Shown here: positions 12,801 to 24,186 of the stretch, piece by piece | How the letters are laid out: the number at the start of each line of letters is the position of its first letter | How positions within the stretch are numbered: the first letter of the stretch is position 1 | From: Onthophagus taurus | Lineage: Eukaryota; Arthropoda; Insecta; Coleoptera; Scarabaeidae | Direction of reading: 5' to 3' | Assembly: GCF_036711975.1 (NCBI RefSeq) | Contig: NC_091973.1 | Span: 372,001 to 436,000, forward strand | Length of the DNA: 64,000 bases | Translations under genes and position numbers: made by a program | The notes under the pieces: model-generated | Told to the model about the DNA's origin: nothing | Database searches by the model: none | The model's input: the letters and a program-made list of their open reading frames with translations, nothing else

Positions 12801-15800
12801 GCGCAAAATGGCGGCTGCGAAATTTAAGAATAAAGAAAAGGTGGAGGCGGAAGTGATCGATACAATTCTCGTCGACTCCAAATTCATTCTGCACCCGTAA
12901 ATTTCGTGGTCAAACCCAGCGTGGCTCCTCCCCCAAATAACGGCGCAAATCCCCTATTCATCAGCCCTATCAATTTGCGCTGATTTTGTTGCCGACGAAC
13001 AGAATTTGAATGATTTTTTTTTATTTTTACCATTAACTGTTTCCATTTGAATAATAGAAGAAATTGTGTTGGGAGTAATCTTGGGAGGTAGATAAAAAGT
13101 GGTGGCATAGATGAAGGATGGCGGTGAATTTCTTGTACGGTAGCGCGTTTTAATAGGAAAAAAGTGTGAAAAATTCAAATGAAGGAAGGGAGCTGCGAGG
13201 CGATTGTTATCGGGGCAATCCATCTTCCCTATCTCGCAAAGTGTTGTGTGTGTCGTGTAATACAAGCATCTACAATGTAGCAGTATTTCTGCGGTCTGAG
13301 GGCGGTATCCTAGCAACGGCGAAGGGTGAAAGCCGGGCGCAGGAACGTTACGACGATCCAGCAAGCTGTTTTAAGCAAGACACCCTGTTAGAATAATTAT
13401 ATCTCTAGATAACAGGATCAAGAGATTATCTACGGAGCGCCGTATCGCTCTCTCTGTCGGACGCGCTTGCCGGGATTGTTATCTCCGAATTTCGGCACCG
13501 GCGCCGGCGGGGCGCTGCCGGCGTTCGTCATTTCCTTGTTCCTATGAATAATTTCTAGATTACCGCCGGGCTCCTCTAACAATCCAATTAGGCGTAACAG
13601 ACTATGGACTCTAGGTGGTACTCATCGATCGCCATGATTTCGAGTTCGTGCCGCCGTGCCGCCCCAGAAGATGTCGCCGCCTTCGAGGAAACCTCGCTTA
13701 CAGCTTTCCCGGCCGTAGATACATTATTGAATTTGTTCGAGGCTTATATGTCCCCGGAGGACTATCTCGCGCTACATCCTGCATTGTCAGCATATATAGA
13801 TTATTATATAGACATCTGGCTCCGATATCCCGGGAATCTTTCAAATATAAAAGCATCCGCCGCCATTCGACCGTAATATAACCTGCTTTGCATGGGTTTG
13901 TTACACGCTAACAACGCGTTTTATCCACCATATTTCATGGTTTCTCATAAATAATACAGTTTCCGAACGATCACATCAGCATACAAACATTGTTTCCTAT
14001 ATATTCAACTTTTTACACACTCACCATAAAAACCACTCTCTTTCAGAATTATGTTTTTTACCTGATTTTAACTGTTCTTCTCTAAATTTCAGCGACATCT
14101 ATAGCTTAATTTGTTGGTAACTTTCTTTAACGGTTCTGTTTCTCCGTTTCTACTTTGTGATGTCTAACGTTTTCTTCTGTAACTGTATTTAATATATATA
14201 TCTTGTCAATCATAGGATCATAAATGTCTTTTATCTGGTATTGTAGATGTTTTGTGAAAACGATTACAACTTATTTTAACCGAAATTTTAGGTGATATGG
14301 ATACAAGATTTATAGTATATATAATAGTATAAATATATATAAGCAAAAATGCTTCATAAACCATATCTTAAATCAATTGGAAAATTCTTTTTTCTTAGAA
14401 TTTATCGTAGAATATAAATATGACCGAAAGAAAAATTTATTTATATATGTATTAATTTTATTAATCTTAAGATCGACGATATCTAATTGAGCCCTAACAA
14501 ATTACGACCGTTATTAGAGTAATAAATAACAATAACACCCGCATATTATCACACACACACAGTGTCATATGTTCAGATTACGCGAATGATGTCCCGTTTA
14601 TCGCCTTTTTGAAATTTTCATATAATTATTTACCCTGCCATGTCATTATTCCTTATCTACGACGGCATATGCGCTTAAGCATGTAATGAATATTGTTAGT
14701 ATCGGTTTGGTGTCGACCTTATTAATTGATAACTGGTATTAATATTCGTTTCCATTGGAGCGTGCCGTTAATTAAAATTGGTTTGCCTTCCAAATGTCAA
14801 ACAATATTTACTTTATGTTGTTCATATATTCAGATTTAAGTGGAAATCAAAATGTTATATAAATTACTCAAAAATATAATTCGTTTAAAGTGTAAAAAAG
14901 TAAGGTGTAGAAATGAGGGCTTTTTAGCAAGATTTAGGGAATGTCGTGAGGGGATTGAGATTGACAAAAGGGGATGAGAATTTTTTTTTTATTATTATTG
15001 TAGTATGACAACGTAATTTAGAACTGTTATAATGAATGGATGATGATGATCGTGTAGGTAACATGTGTGATTTCTTTATTAGAAACGTTGAGACCTGAGT
15101 TGATTACTACATATCAATACAAATTTTGTTATCGCGAGGGAACACATATGTTTGCAGCATTATTACATCATATATCATGATATACAAGTATAGGTGATTG
15201 CGGCTAACTAGAATATAGTTCGGCGAGAGGCGGCGCGGTCGGCGCGCAACGGGATACGCAACGGCCGATGACGTATATGTTATTTGTACGGCGCCATCTG
15301 GTTGTAGCGTTATTAACTTGACAAATCAAACAAACCCCGACATTAATTACCCTGATCTGGACGTAGACGGGCTTTTCTCCGGCGCTCGATACGCTTTCAA
15401 ACAAATAACTATAATTTATACTTTCGCCAGTCGGTAGGTTTTTTGTTCGCTTTTTTCGTTCGTTCGATAATTCACACTTCCTGCCTCCGACATCCCTGAA
15501 CACCACCCCACGGGCTACCGCCTATCGTTCCCCCCGCGGCCTAAAGCGCAGAGCCGGACTCGAAGTGTTTGATTGCTCACCATATCGCGCCCTCGGGAGC
15601 AGTGATATCATCGAACTATGAGCACTCCTGAACTCCAAACGAGTCAAAAGGACGCAAATATGCAATATTGTTTTCACGCCCCCGCCCCCCGGTGGTGAAA
15701 TAAATCTATCCGCTCTCGAAATTTTTCGTTGGTTACGCCCCGTTTCGGCGAGGGTTTAGGGTCGAAATAAGCGAATCATTAATACTATCATCGGGAATCC

Positions 15801-17229
15801 GTTCGGCTGTCACCGCCTGGGGGCGGCAGTGTGAGACGTGGTGATGTTTTTATCGGGCTTTTTATCAAGATTTCTATATCCAAACAAATGACCGGGGGCG
15901 CCGAGGTCGGCCCGTTTGTGCATTTCTGCGGAAATAGAATGATTATCAAAGCGACGGGATAACAGCGCTCCGGGGACGACAAATAAAAGAAAATAAAGGG
16001 CCCGTTTGAAAAGTTTAAAGCTAGAGTGGCTTCGGTGTATTGATTGGGACCGAAAGTAAATAATAAATCAGCGTGCCGGGAAGGTAATAATAAATAAATT
16101 TACTCGAAACTCCCAACTTCGAAAGAGTTTGAACGCCGGCCGTGTGCGCGCGAAGTCTGTCGCAAATTTCAAGCTGGTTACTTAGCTTGAATTTAGTGTA
16201 CTCTACCCGCAAAACTGCATCTACTATATTACTTCTATTTCGTCCGTCCTTTTCAAACTTATCGTTTAAATTTCGCAATATTCCTTTGATTAATTAACTT
16301 TATTAAACTTGTTATGGTGTGATTTGATTAGATTACACGTAATTATAAGAAATAATTCATCATATTAATCATTATGTGACATAACCTATAACTCAAGAGA
16401 ATTAATAATATCATATCTAATATACATGCTATATAATTAGAATTTATAGAGTATAACGGAATTTAAAAAATAAATGAAATAATACGAATCTGAATGGCAA
16501 AATCTTAGATTATCATCCAGATCCGCCGGTAACACGATATTAGAAAAGGTACTTACTGGAATTAAGTCTATCTCTCCACGCGATGGGGTTGGAAACGACA
16601 CCTTGAAAGCCGGGCCAATACAATCCTCCGGTCGTTCTGCCAAGTTCCATGGGAGGTTTGTTAACGGAATTGGCGACGTGGTGATGAAAGAAAGCGGCCG
16701 CGGCGATGTTGAAACCGCGTAGACCCGAGTTGGAGGTACTCTGCGAAGCGTTCGCGGCCATTCCCAACGCGTTTTGGGAGAAACCGAGCCCGTGGGGAAA
16801 GTGCAGAGGACCTGTGGTGATCTGCGAGGGCCTCGAAAGGATGTGGTCGATGCCGTGGGGATTGGCTCCTTGGGAGCTGTTGCTGTTGGACGTCGCCCCG
16901 AGGGGACTCCTCGAGGATAAACCCGAACGCGTGTGCTCGAGGAGAAGGTCGGTTTCGGATTTCTCGACCTGGTCGGAGGATTGGTTATGATTGGAGGGTT
17001 GATGAGGTTGGTGAGGCTGGTGCGGCTGGTGATTTTGATGAGGCTGTTGTTTCATCTCTGTCATAGAGTGGAGAGCGGCCAGCGGCGCCGCGAGCATATT
17101 ACGATGCTCGAGATTGAGAAAGGAAAGGTTCTGTTGAGACGCGAACTCCAACATCTTGGAGACGGGTGGCGGCGGTGGCGTAACGGAGACCTCGGAGTGG
17201 TCGCTGGATGCGTCGCTGTGCTGGGTCAT
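3647..17229 (-). CDS. HGTX: HGTX / Nkx6-type homeobox transcription factor (whole gene, three coding exons)
   Basis: The join of 17229-16557, 10577-10393 and 3811-3647 on the minus strand gives 1023 nt (340 aa plus stop), with all junctions in frame. Residues 61-83 are a His/Pro/Gln-rich run. Residues 124-134 ([12 protein letters not shown]) are the eh1-like repression motif typical of Nkx6. Residues 204-222 include YWPGFQG and AWRDRL, the conserved stretch before the homeodomain. The homeodomain is residues 241-300, with recognition helix residues W288, Q290, N291 and R293 (HD 48, 50, 51, 53). An acidic tail follows. Known role of the family: a sequence-specific, mostly repressive nuclear factor in motor neuron and gut patterning; Drosophila HGTX works in ventral motor neurons. 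The start ATG has a purine at -3. The long intron 2 is full of transposon remnants, but the coding sequence is intact. Confidence 0.95.
4065..4227. mobile_element. Palindromic MITE, 163 bp, TA-flanked
   Basis: The two halves are inverse complements over about 70 bp each. Both begin CAGTGTGTTAATTA at the outer edge. TA dinucleotides flank the element at 4063-4064 and 4228-4229, as expected for a Tc1/mariner-type target duplication. A TTGCAAGTATGC block is present in both arms. The element has no coding capacity and lies in HGTX intron 2, near exon 3. Confidence 0.8.
4230..7090. other. HGTX intron 2, segment without a recognised gene
   Basis: This is intronic sequence. It includes CG-containing patches (4370-4960) and the G-run tract at 5338-5440. 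A proline-rich minus-strand frame (5191-5706) is a by-product of that tract, not a gene. Pyrimidine-rich sequence follows at 5985-6140. I see no homeodomain, exon or RNA gene. Regulatory elements are plausible but not demonstrable from the sequence. Confidence 0.45.
5338..5440 (+). other. G-run tract, potential G-quadruplex
   Basis: Between 5349 and 5390 there are six separate runs of four or more G on the plus strand, separated by 2-8 bases. More G runs follow up to about 5440. This pattern fits a G-quadruplex motif. It lies in HGTX intron 2, so the HGTX transcript would carry the C-rich strand. Confidence 0.6.
7094..7607. mobile_element. PIF/Harbinger-like MITE, 514 bp
   Basis: The ends are inverted repeats beginning GGGCCGGTTGTACAATATA, matching over about 20 bp. 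They are flanked by TTA at 7091-7093 and 7608-7610. A three-base TTA/TAA duplication with a GGGCC-type end is the signature of PIF/Harbinger elements. The interior carries many GATAA/TTATC words near both ends, and no transposase frame. It sits in HGTX intron 2. Confidence 0.8.
7611..8800. repeat. Complex repeat block with inverted and direct copies
   Basis: Segments at about 8090-8172 and 8664-8780 are diverged inverse complements (shared phrases GTTGCTCCACA, TTCTATTATC and TTCGCTGTATCTAAC). Between them, 8270-8335 and 8450-8510 are diverged direct repeats. Two copies of the GACTTCGAAGACGTCGGCC palindrome lie at 8564-8587 and 8618-8643, the same motif as at 1.76-2.06 kb. The block at 7849-7910 resembles 1497-1560. 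It looks like a decayed non-autonomous transposon of unknown family. The 66-codon frame at 8038-8238 is part of the repeat, not a recognised gene. Confidence 0.55.
8840..9979. mobile_element. Palindromic non-autonomous transposon (outer element)
   Basis: The outer arms begin CAGGGTGTTTCGGTGACTCG at the left and, with one substitution, the inverse complement at the right. TA flanks lie at 8838-8839 and 9980-9981. Left arm 8840-9100 pairs with 9768-9979; a block of about 50 bp near 8905-8960 is missing from the right arm. A second palindromic element is inserted at the centre. No transposase frame remains. The TA target and CAGGG end suggest the Tc1/mariner superfamily. Confidence 0.8.
9103..9765. 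mobile_element. Palindromic transposon nested at the centre of the outer one
   Basis: The ends read CAGGATGTTCCTAAAGTTTG and its inverse complement, with TA at 9101-9102 and 9766-9767. The arms (9103-9290 and about 9585-9765) are near-identical and the loop is about 290 bp. The outer element reads GTGCTA before the insertion and TAGCAT after it, so the insertion point is the dyad axis of the outer palindrome. Confidence 0.75.
9982..10392. other. HGTX intron 2, exon-proximal part
   Basis: This is intron sequence next to exon 2. I see nothing beyond the donor site at 10392-10387. Confidence 0.4.
10393..10577 (-). CDS. HGTX: HGTX coding exon 2 (most of the homeodomain)
   Basis: The acceptor is TTTACAG before the exon and the donor is AAG|GTAAGT after it. 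The exon completes codon 225 and encodes residues 226-286, that is homeodomain positions 1-46, including [15 protein letters not shown] and TESQVK. The match to Nkx6 homeodomains is near-complete. The exon ends in phase 0 between HD positions 46 and 47. Confidence 0.95.
10578..16556. other. HGTX intron 1
   Basis: This is a 6-kb intron between coding exons 1 and 2. The open frames in it (for example 11266-11526, 11350-11817, 12954-13364, 13604-13881) overlap on both strands and resemble no family I know. CG-rich patches at 13420-13880 and 15190-16000 contrast with AT-rich sequence at 14000-15000 and could be enhancers. I see no transposon ends in this intron, unlike intron 2. Confidence 0.4.
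16557..17229 (-). CDS. HGTX: HGTX coding exon 1
   Basis: The exon starts at the ATG (17229-17227, context GCA before ATG) and ends at a donor reading A|GTAAGT (intron from 16556). It encodes residues 1-224 plus one base of codon 225. It holds the Gln/His-rich region, the eh1-like motif and the pre-homeodomain YWPGFQG block. GC content is clearly above that of the flanks. Plus-strand open frames over this interval are shadows of the exon. Confidence 0.95.
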
Positions 17230-17600
17230 TGCTGGAGACGCCGTTTTCGGGCCGTTGCCTCAGACGCGACCGGATCGCGTCTTCTTCTTCCGAACTCGCC
17301 GCGATGTCACACTAGCAGCACGTGGTCACACATCACAACAAACACTTTCGACGGAGTTCTTGATTTGAATGGAGCGTTTCCTCCCGCGTCGGGACGACGT
17401 TGGGTTTTGGGGTTCGAGCGTCGGTCGTCGGGCGTCGAGTTGCTGCCCGGTGGGCGTTCTCCGGTAGTCGAGCAAAGAGAGGGGGAAGAGGTAGAGGTAG
17501 AGCTCTATGAAGTGAAGTGCATGTTAAAATATGTGCTGGCGCTCTAGATCATTACGGTAGCCTTTATGGAAGGGTAGCATTGAGTGGTGCTACCCCTTCG
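17230..17600 (-). promoter_or_regulatory. HGTX: Probable HGTX 5' UTR and promoter region
   Basis: Upstream of the HGTX ATG the sequence stays CG-rich to about 17540 and then falls to AT-rich. This fits a 5' UTR followed by a promoter. I could not find a convincing initiator plus downstream element on the minus strand, so no start site is given. Plus-strand open frames here are antisense shadows. Confidence 0.35.
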
Positions 17601-20600
17601 CGCGCGCTCTATTTTTAAAATAGATTAATGCTTTTTTCATTGGTCCGAAGAAGGAGAGGGTTCCGTGTGTGGGGCCGTGATTGGCGGCATGGCTATAGAC
17701 CGGAACCGCCGCCATTGGCCGTGAGACCGCCCTTCCCCCTCCGGACTCCGGGCTCCGGTCTCCTATTATCGGAGTATACATGGGACTCAATCTGTAAGGA
17801 GCTATTTTACTAGCATAAACATGTTAGCGGTGAAAACAAGGTTTTCCGACCCCTCTCTTCGAGGACCGGCGCTTCTCTGCTATTTTCTCCTACCGTACCT
17901 ACCCCTTCCGTTGTTCCGACGTTTCGTTCTCCTTACCCCGTCCATCGTGTCTATTCTCTCTATCCTCTCCTACCCTCTACTCTAACCGAAAAATCATGCA
18001 CACCCACTTTACTCTTTATTCCTTTGCTATTTCCCTATTATTCTTATGTTATACCTCGTCTCTTCTTCTCGCATCTAAATGGCTATTTTCAATTATCCTC
18101 TTTCGTTTATTATCTGTTCGTTCCTCTTAAAATAGAATCTATAATAAAAATAGAGAGGCGAAATGTTTTTGCCATTTATTATTATAGGTGAAAAGGGGCC
18201 CACTCTTTGTTTTGACCCTCTAAAGATGGTGGAAAAAACAATTGACCATAAAATCACCAATCGATCTGACCGGTGGTCTCCGATAGTATAAATCTCCTGA
18301 GCTTAGCCTTTGCCCTTTCAGGTCTCGAAAACGTTTCACAGCCGATTTATTTATATCTAACTGAACTAGACGTAACCGAGTGCTATTATGTTCAACTGAA
18401 TATTTATTATTATGTTTCCTTTTTCAATCAAAACAATTTTTTTTTCTTACATTTGTGAAAATTCAGTTATTATCTAAAGACACTCATTCAAAGTTCTAAA
18501 TCTTCATTATGACCCGTTTCGGACAGAATTTGTAGCCCACTAGGAGCTCTCGCTTCCGAACCAGAAGTAGTTTTGAATTTTGCGGTCGCCAAGCTAAGTG
18601 GCTATTCGTTTGCGTTAGCGATTACTGCGTCGGGCTTTTAACACGTCCGCTCTTATTATTGGGAGCAGATTAAGTTCGCCGCCCGTTTCCGGATTGATTT
18701 TCCAAACGGGCCGATAAACAATCCGTCTCCTGCTCGGAAAGGCGAATGGCACAACGGATTTCAGAGATTGACGTCACTTTTGACGTACTGGCATTGTTCC
18801 AAATCTGTCGAACTATGTCGCACTTTGCTGTTTTCAGAGTTTTCCTTCCATTCACTGTCTATCTAACTAAACACTTTCACCCACTATCGAATAACTTCTT
18901 TTTGGGGTTTATTTAACGGGTTCTTAATACACTTTCTTAATGCAATTTCATTTATATTAGACGATATAAAATTTTAAATAAGTAATTTATGAATTGAAGG
19001 CGTTTCGAGGTTCGATTTGGAGAGTATAGAGAAGGGGAGAAATTTTTAATTTGGATTTGGCGAGAGGCGATAATTTTTTGCCGTTAGCCGGGGAAGTTCT
19101 TGCGAACCAGCGTGTATAAGCGACCATAAATTTTTCACTTCATTTCGATAAGGACGGGCGAATACCGGCAACTAGGGATTGAACGACTGCCCGCGTAGCG
19201 ATAAATTAAAAAGTTCGCAATGTGTTTCATTTATGTAATTCGATTTCCGACCGAGAGAGCGGCTTGGTTTGCATTCGCGCCCGTCATATTACATATTTTA
19301 TAAGTTCGGCGATTGAATGACGTTTCGACTGGCGGTAGTAAAAACCTCGGCCCCGTTCGTGCTAATGCAATAACTTCTTTTCCTCGCGAAATTACAAAAT
19401 CCAGCGCCGAACGGGCGTAATAAATCGGAAAGTTTTTCACCTTCTAGTGACAATCTACCCAACAGAAGTTTTGCGCGCTTGTTGCGAGATTAATTTTTGC
19501 GTTCGGCCGGGGGCAATTCATTTGTAAAATAGCCAGTGGGGTGATCTAATAGGAGTCAAGTTGGAGGACAAATATCATTGTATAGTGAGGGTCCGTAAGT
19601 TAATTAAATGTTCCATTGTGCTGTAGATACCGAGGGCCGTTAGTCGTAGATGTTGTAGGCCAAATCGAATTACTTACCCTCGTTTTAACATGTAATATCC
19701 AGAAGGCTTTTAGCGCCCCCGCGAACGGCAATACGCCGGGTTTCCCGTTCGAATAAATACGAACATTCACAACACCCCCCGCTCCCGGGACCTTTTAAAA
19801 TCCTATTTACCTTAGTGGCCAGTTCGAATTCGTTTCGTCCCTTTGGAATCGTTCGGCTACGACTTCGCTTTAATTATGTGAATAATTTTACGCATTTGCA
19901 TAAATGTGATTTTATCGTTACACGATGCACACGGCCCTCGTACGATTTTAATTAAAACGCTAATTTTAATTACCGCGTACGGTTAAGCGAAATTAAATAA
20001 GAAAACTCACCAAATCCAATTTTACCATATTAGGCTTTATTTTCGGCTTTGTTTCCCTTTTACCAACGTTATAAAATTTAAACCAATTTTAGAATAAATA
20101 TGTTATTATAACATTATCAATTTGGAGCACGTCTAAAGATCTTTGGTATGCTAGGGTGATACGTGAACTACTGCAACGTAACGTATGGTGATATTGAAAT
20201 CTAATTGCCGCTATAGGGTAAAGGATTTTTTAAATCTCCGCAATGCACGGGACCGACTCTTTTTGTGTTATCTAGCTCTGGTTTCCAATCGACAATTACT
20301 TTGTCTTTCAAATCGAATTTGTTGAAAACGTCGAAAAAAAAGGCTCCAAAAAAACCAGATTTCTTCCGACGATGGTCGTCCCTCGCTTGGCCCCACCGAC
20401 GGCAAAGCTCTTTCCGGGGTCGTAGGGGGGACACGGTGGGACGCGGCATTACGCGCGCCCTCTAAACTCAAGATAGAGCTACTCTGCATATCATTAATCT
20501 TAATTAAAGTCGAATTTAGATATCTCGCATGAACGTCGGTCTCTATTCGAGCCGCATTGTATCAAAAGATACATTACCGCTTGGCTCCGGGTCCCCAGAG

Positions 20601-20936
20601 CGAACCGGCCTAATTGTTAACGCGCCGCGCGCCATTAACAACACCTTATTTGAACGTTTAGTACCTCGTGTCTGCCGCGGCACTGCGAGCTGATATTGTC
20701 AGCGATTCTGATATTGGAATCGTATTATCGCGAGGACGCGTTTCGTCGCGACGCTATGACGTACACACACATCCCCAAACGACTATTTGAATTACCGTTT
20801 AACATCTCTACACTTCATTTCCCACATACACTACAATATTACTTGTTGAAACTTGGAACTATCGCATTATAATGCATTCTTTTTTCTTTACTATCTACAT
20901 GCTCATTAACTACTTATTATTTAACGTAACCAACTT
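17601..20936. other. Intergenic region between divergent homeobox genes, left part
   Basis: I recognise no gene or transposon end here. The composition alternates between pyrimidine-rich (17850-18130) and CG-containing patches (19000-19500, 20200-20700). A CTATTTTTAA word at 17609-17618 fits the MEF2 consensus but may be chance. This is likely upstream regulatory DNA of HGTX, by position only. Confidence 0.35.
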
Positions 20937-20938
20937 CA

Positions 20939-23849
20939 CACAGGAAAAAATATAGAGTAAAAATCAACTCTAAACCATGGTTCAGATCGGTCCAATATAT
21001 TTAGAGTTATTTTTTTGCACTATGTAGTGTAGGTGAATAGATCAAAATTTTACACTAAATAGTGAAAGCTGGTGTTTATTAAATAGTGTAAAATCGTTAC
21101 TCTATAACAGTGTATTATATGTAATTTAACTAGATGTTGTCGTGACTCTAATTAGATACATTTCTAATCTAATCACTGTAAATTATTAAAAATTCGCTCT
21201 AATTTTACTCTATTAAGTGACAAAATATCACTAAATAGTGTGTATCTTTCACTTATTAGTGTTAATTTTTAATAGGAAGTATAGAATATTTTTAGGAAGG
21301 TTTTAGGTTTGTAATAAAAATCAAAATTATAAAATATTTCTTTTTATTTTTACTTGTAATATATTGTTATATCTTAAATTAAAAAAAAATTAATTTTTTT
21401 TTATATAACCATACTCAATCTTAATTTTAAATTTTCCACCGAGTCACCATGAAAACTGCATCTAATGAGTCTTCTATAAGTTTTCTGTATGTACAGAAAG
21501 TTTTAAAGATATTTTCAGTAAGACCGTCTGCTTTAAAACAAATGAGCTAGAGGACGTTATCTGCAGCGATTACATATTTTTGTGATTTTTGAAGAAAAGT
21601 TAAATGGAACGATACTATTTACTTCACAGACCCTTAGTCACCTTCAAATTTGCTAAATTTTAGTGAAAACCGCATCTCGATGTCGCCACCCGTTCTCGAG
21701 TTATAGAAGAAAATGTTAAAAACTCGAGTGCCATCAATCGGATCCAGTTACCTCATCGAGAAAAACAAATCACATAACCATGGTAACTGTAAACATGTCA
21801 TTTACTAACGCAGAAGCGTATGATAGAGCGTATGATGATTTATTTTCAATGTTTCAAATACGATGCAACTGCATGGCAAAAATGTGCAATGCAATTACGA
21901 CAAAGAAAGACATTTTTCTCTAGAAGTGTTTTTAAGATTGACTTAGCGATTACGGAAAACTGGCAACGTGTAGCCCATTCAGACATCTCTATGAATTCGT
22001 AAATCATATTGGTGCGCAATGTGATCCCACATAATCTGGGAACTCCGAAAACAATTGTCCACAAGAGTTCTCAAGAGAATAATATCTCCACCACGTTGTT
22101 TTACATCAGGCCTTAACAGATACCGATTTTGATAACAGACTGAACTATTACCATTGACTTTTAAATATGATTTGGGCAAATCCAAACCTTTTACACGAAT
22201 GCTATGGATGCATGAAGCATCTGTCCACAAGCTGATGTAAACTTGCATAATATGCATTCTTGGTTCGAGCAAAACCCACATTGCTTTCACCCCTTTATCT
22301 ATTGGGCAGACTAAACGACCTGACTTTTCAAGAAAAACCAATAACCAGGGAAAATATGACAAAACACTAAATACCAGTAAAAACGTGTCCAGGGAAGAGA
22401 CTTAAGCAGCGCTTTTTTTTCGTCGAAACTAGATTAAATAAATGCATCGAGGTTTATGGAAGGCATTTCGCTCATTAGTGAGTTATTTTTGCCAAAAATT
22501 TAAGTTATTCTAAGTGTTTTGGTTTATTTTGTTTTATTATCATTGTTGATGTTTCATTGATCCGTTGGCTTTTCAACACGCCTCAAAAGTAGTTTTGAAG
22601 CAGTTCTAAGCTTAGATAAAGTGTGAAGGAAGGTTCTAGATAATAAAATTTTTGTTCTCTCTTATTTGTTTCCTAAGGTAACTTGATCCGATTAAGATAT
22701 ACGAATTTTTAACATTTTCTTTTATAATTCGAGAATGGATGGAGATATCGAGATGCGGTTTTCACTAATATTTAGCAAATTTTATGGTGATTAACGGTCT
22801 GTGAAGTAAATAGTATCGTTCCATATAACTTTTCTTCAAAAATCACAAAAGTATGTAATCGCTGCAGATAACGTCCTCTAGCTCATTTGTTTTAAAGCAG
22901 ACGGCCTTACTGAAAATATCTTTAAAAAGAGCATAAAATGCTCTTTCAAACAACACCGAAAACATTCAAATCGGTTGAATGGTCCAGGAGATATTAAAAT
23001 GTAAACATTTGAAAACGCATTGGCCTCCCCCTCCCTTATTATGACAGATATGAAAAATATTGCAAAACAAAAGTGATGCGGTATTATCCAAGCTACTAAA
23101 TGATGTTGTCAAAGTTATGGCTCATCGTCTAACTTTCTGAGATAGCGGGAATTTTATGTTTCTCTATGGCAGTTACGCCCCCTAGCGGTCGAATTACGAA
23201 CTTCAAAATAATTTCCAGCTATTTCTCTTGCCCACTTTGCTTATAAAGATTTTTTTCCCAAACCTCTAGGCCCAAACCTCGTTGAGATACAGCCGCTCCG
23301 TACGCTTAACGGAACACCCTGTATAGTTGTACATACTTACCAATCTTCGCAAGGAACTCGTACGTAAAATCTTCCACTAATTTCACAACACGAAGGGTTG
23401 GCAAACATAAATAAAATAAAAATAATCGTTCTTTCTTTTTATATCGCGTAAATCAGGTCTCGAGACGCTGTCGAGTTCCGACTCGTTTAGTAAATGACCG
23501 TTAAATTTTAGCTGTATCACACCACATGTTAATCACGTGGTACCGACGAGTAATCCCGAGCAAAATAGTGCGATGCCTACGAAGTACCTGAAGGAAAAAT
23601 ACAGTTTACACGTCTTGTGTAAAATTTAATGTTTTATATATTACATAACTTCACTAACATAAGTAAAAAAGAACTCTCCTTTAGAGAACTGTAAAAACTA
23701 CTCTATTAAGTGAATAATATATGAACTCTATATTAATATTAAATATAGTGTACATTAGAGTTATTTTTACCATGTGATATTACAATTTTTACTCTAATTC
23801 TTTTTACCAACTACTCTAAAATTTTTACACGACACGATTTTTTCCTGTG
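20939..23849. mobile_element. Composite inverted-repeat element with nested parts
   Basis: Matching ends CACAGGAAAAAAT (20939-20951) and its inverse complement (23837-23849) bracket the interval. Next to both ends (20950-21290 and 23690-23830) short words of the type ACTCTA/TAGAGT and TAAATAGTG recur in both orientations, as in the subterminal regions of cut-and-paste transposons. Inside lie a pair of long inverted arms and a CCCTGTATA transposon end at 23316-23324 whose partner is missing. I see no clear target duplication at the outer ends, so the outer family is undecided. Confidence 0.5.
21501..22931. repeat. Long inverted repeat, arms of about 245 bp
   Basis: Arm 21501-21745 matches the inverse complement of 22682-22931, with scattered substitutions. 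Both arms share GAGCTAGAGGACGTTATCTG and GGAACGATACTATTTACTTC. The loop is about 935 bp. It contains a 127-codon minus-strand frame (21979-22362), unrecognised, that may be a transposase relic. Confidence 0.7.
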
Positions 23850-24186
23850 CATTTACAATACATATTTTTATGAAAGTCAACAACTCATTTGAGTTACCTA
23901 CATTTTTAAGTCTTAACTTTTACTAGGTATATGCATTGTGAACTTGGCATAAAAAAGAAAATGACTGAGAAGAACCAGAAAGAGGTAATTCGAAGAAATT
24001 CAGAAAGAGAAAGCCAGAAACGAACTAATAATTTGAATGATACCAAGTCAGAAGAAAATTCTGGTAATATAGAAGAAGACATAAATATTTTTGGAACAGT
24101 ACTTCTAAAAAACTAAGTATTTTGATTTTTTAATGAATCAACTAACTAAACACCACCTATAAAGTGTCTTGAACCTTACTCGGAAC

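Noticed and set aside
13604-13881. Two overlapping open frames of about 90 codons
   Set aside because: They overlap in different frames, have no family resemblance, and lie in HGTX intron 1.
16933-17547. 204-codon plus-strand open frame
   Set aside because: It is antisense to HGTX exon 1, whose homeobox protein is unmistakable.
17609-17623. MEF2-like word upstream of HGTX
   Set aside because: It is a single short AT-rich match, expected by chance in this composition.
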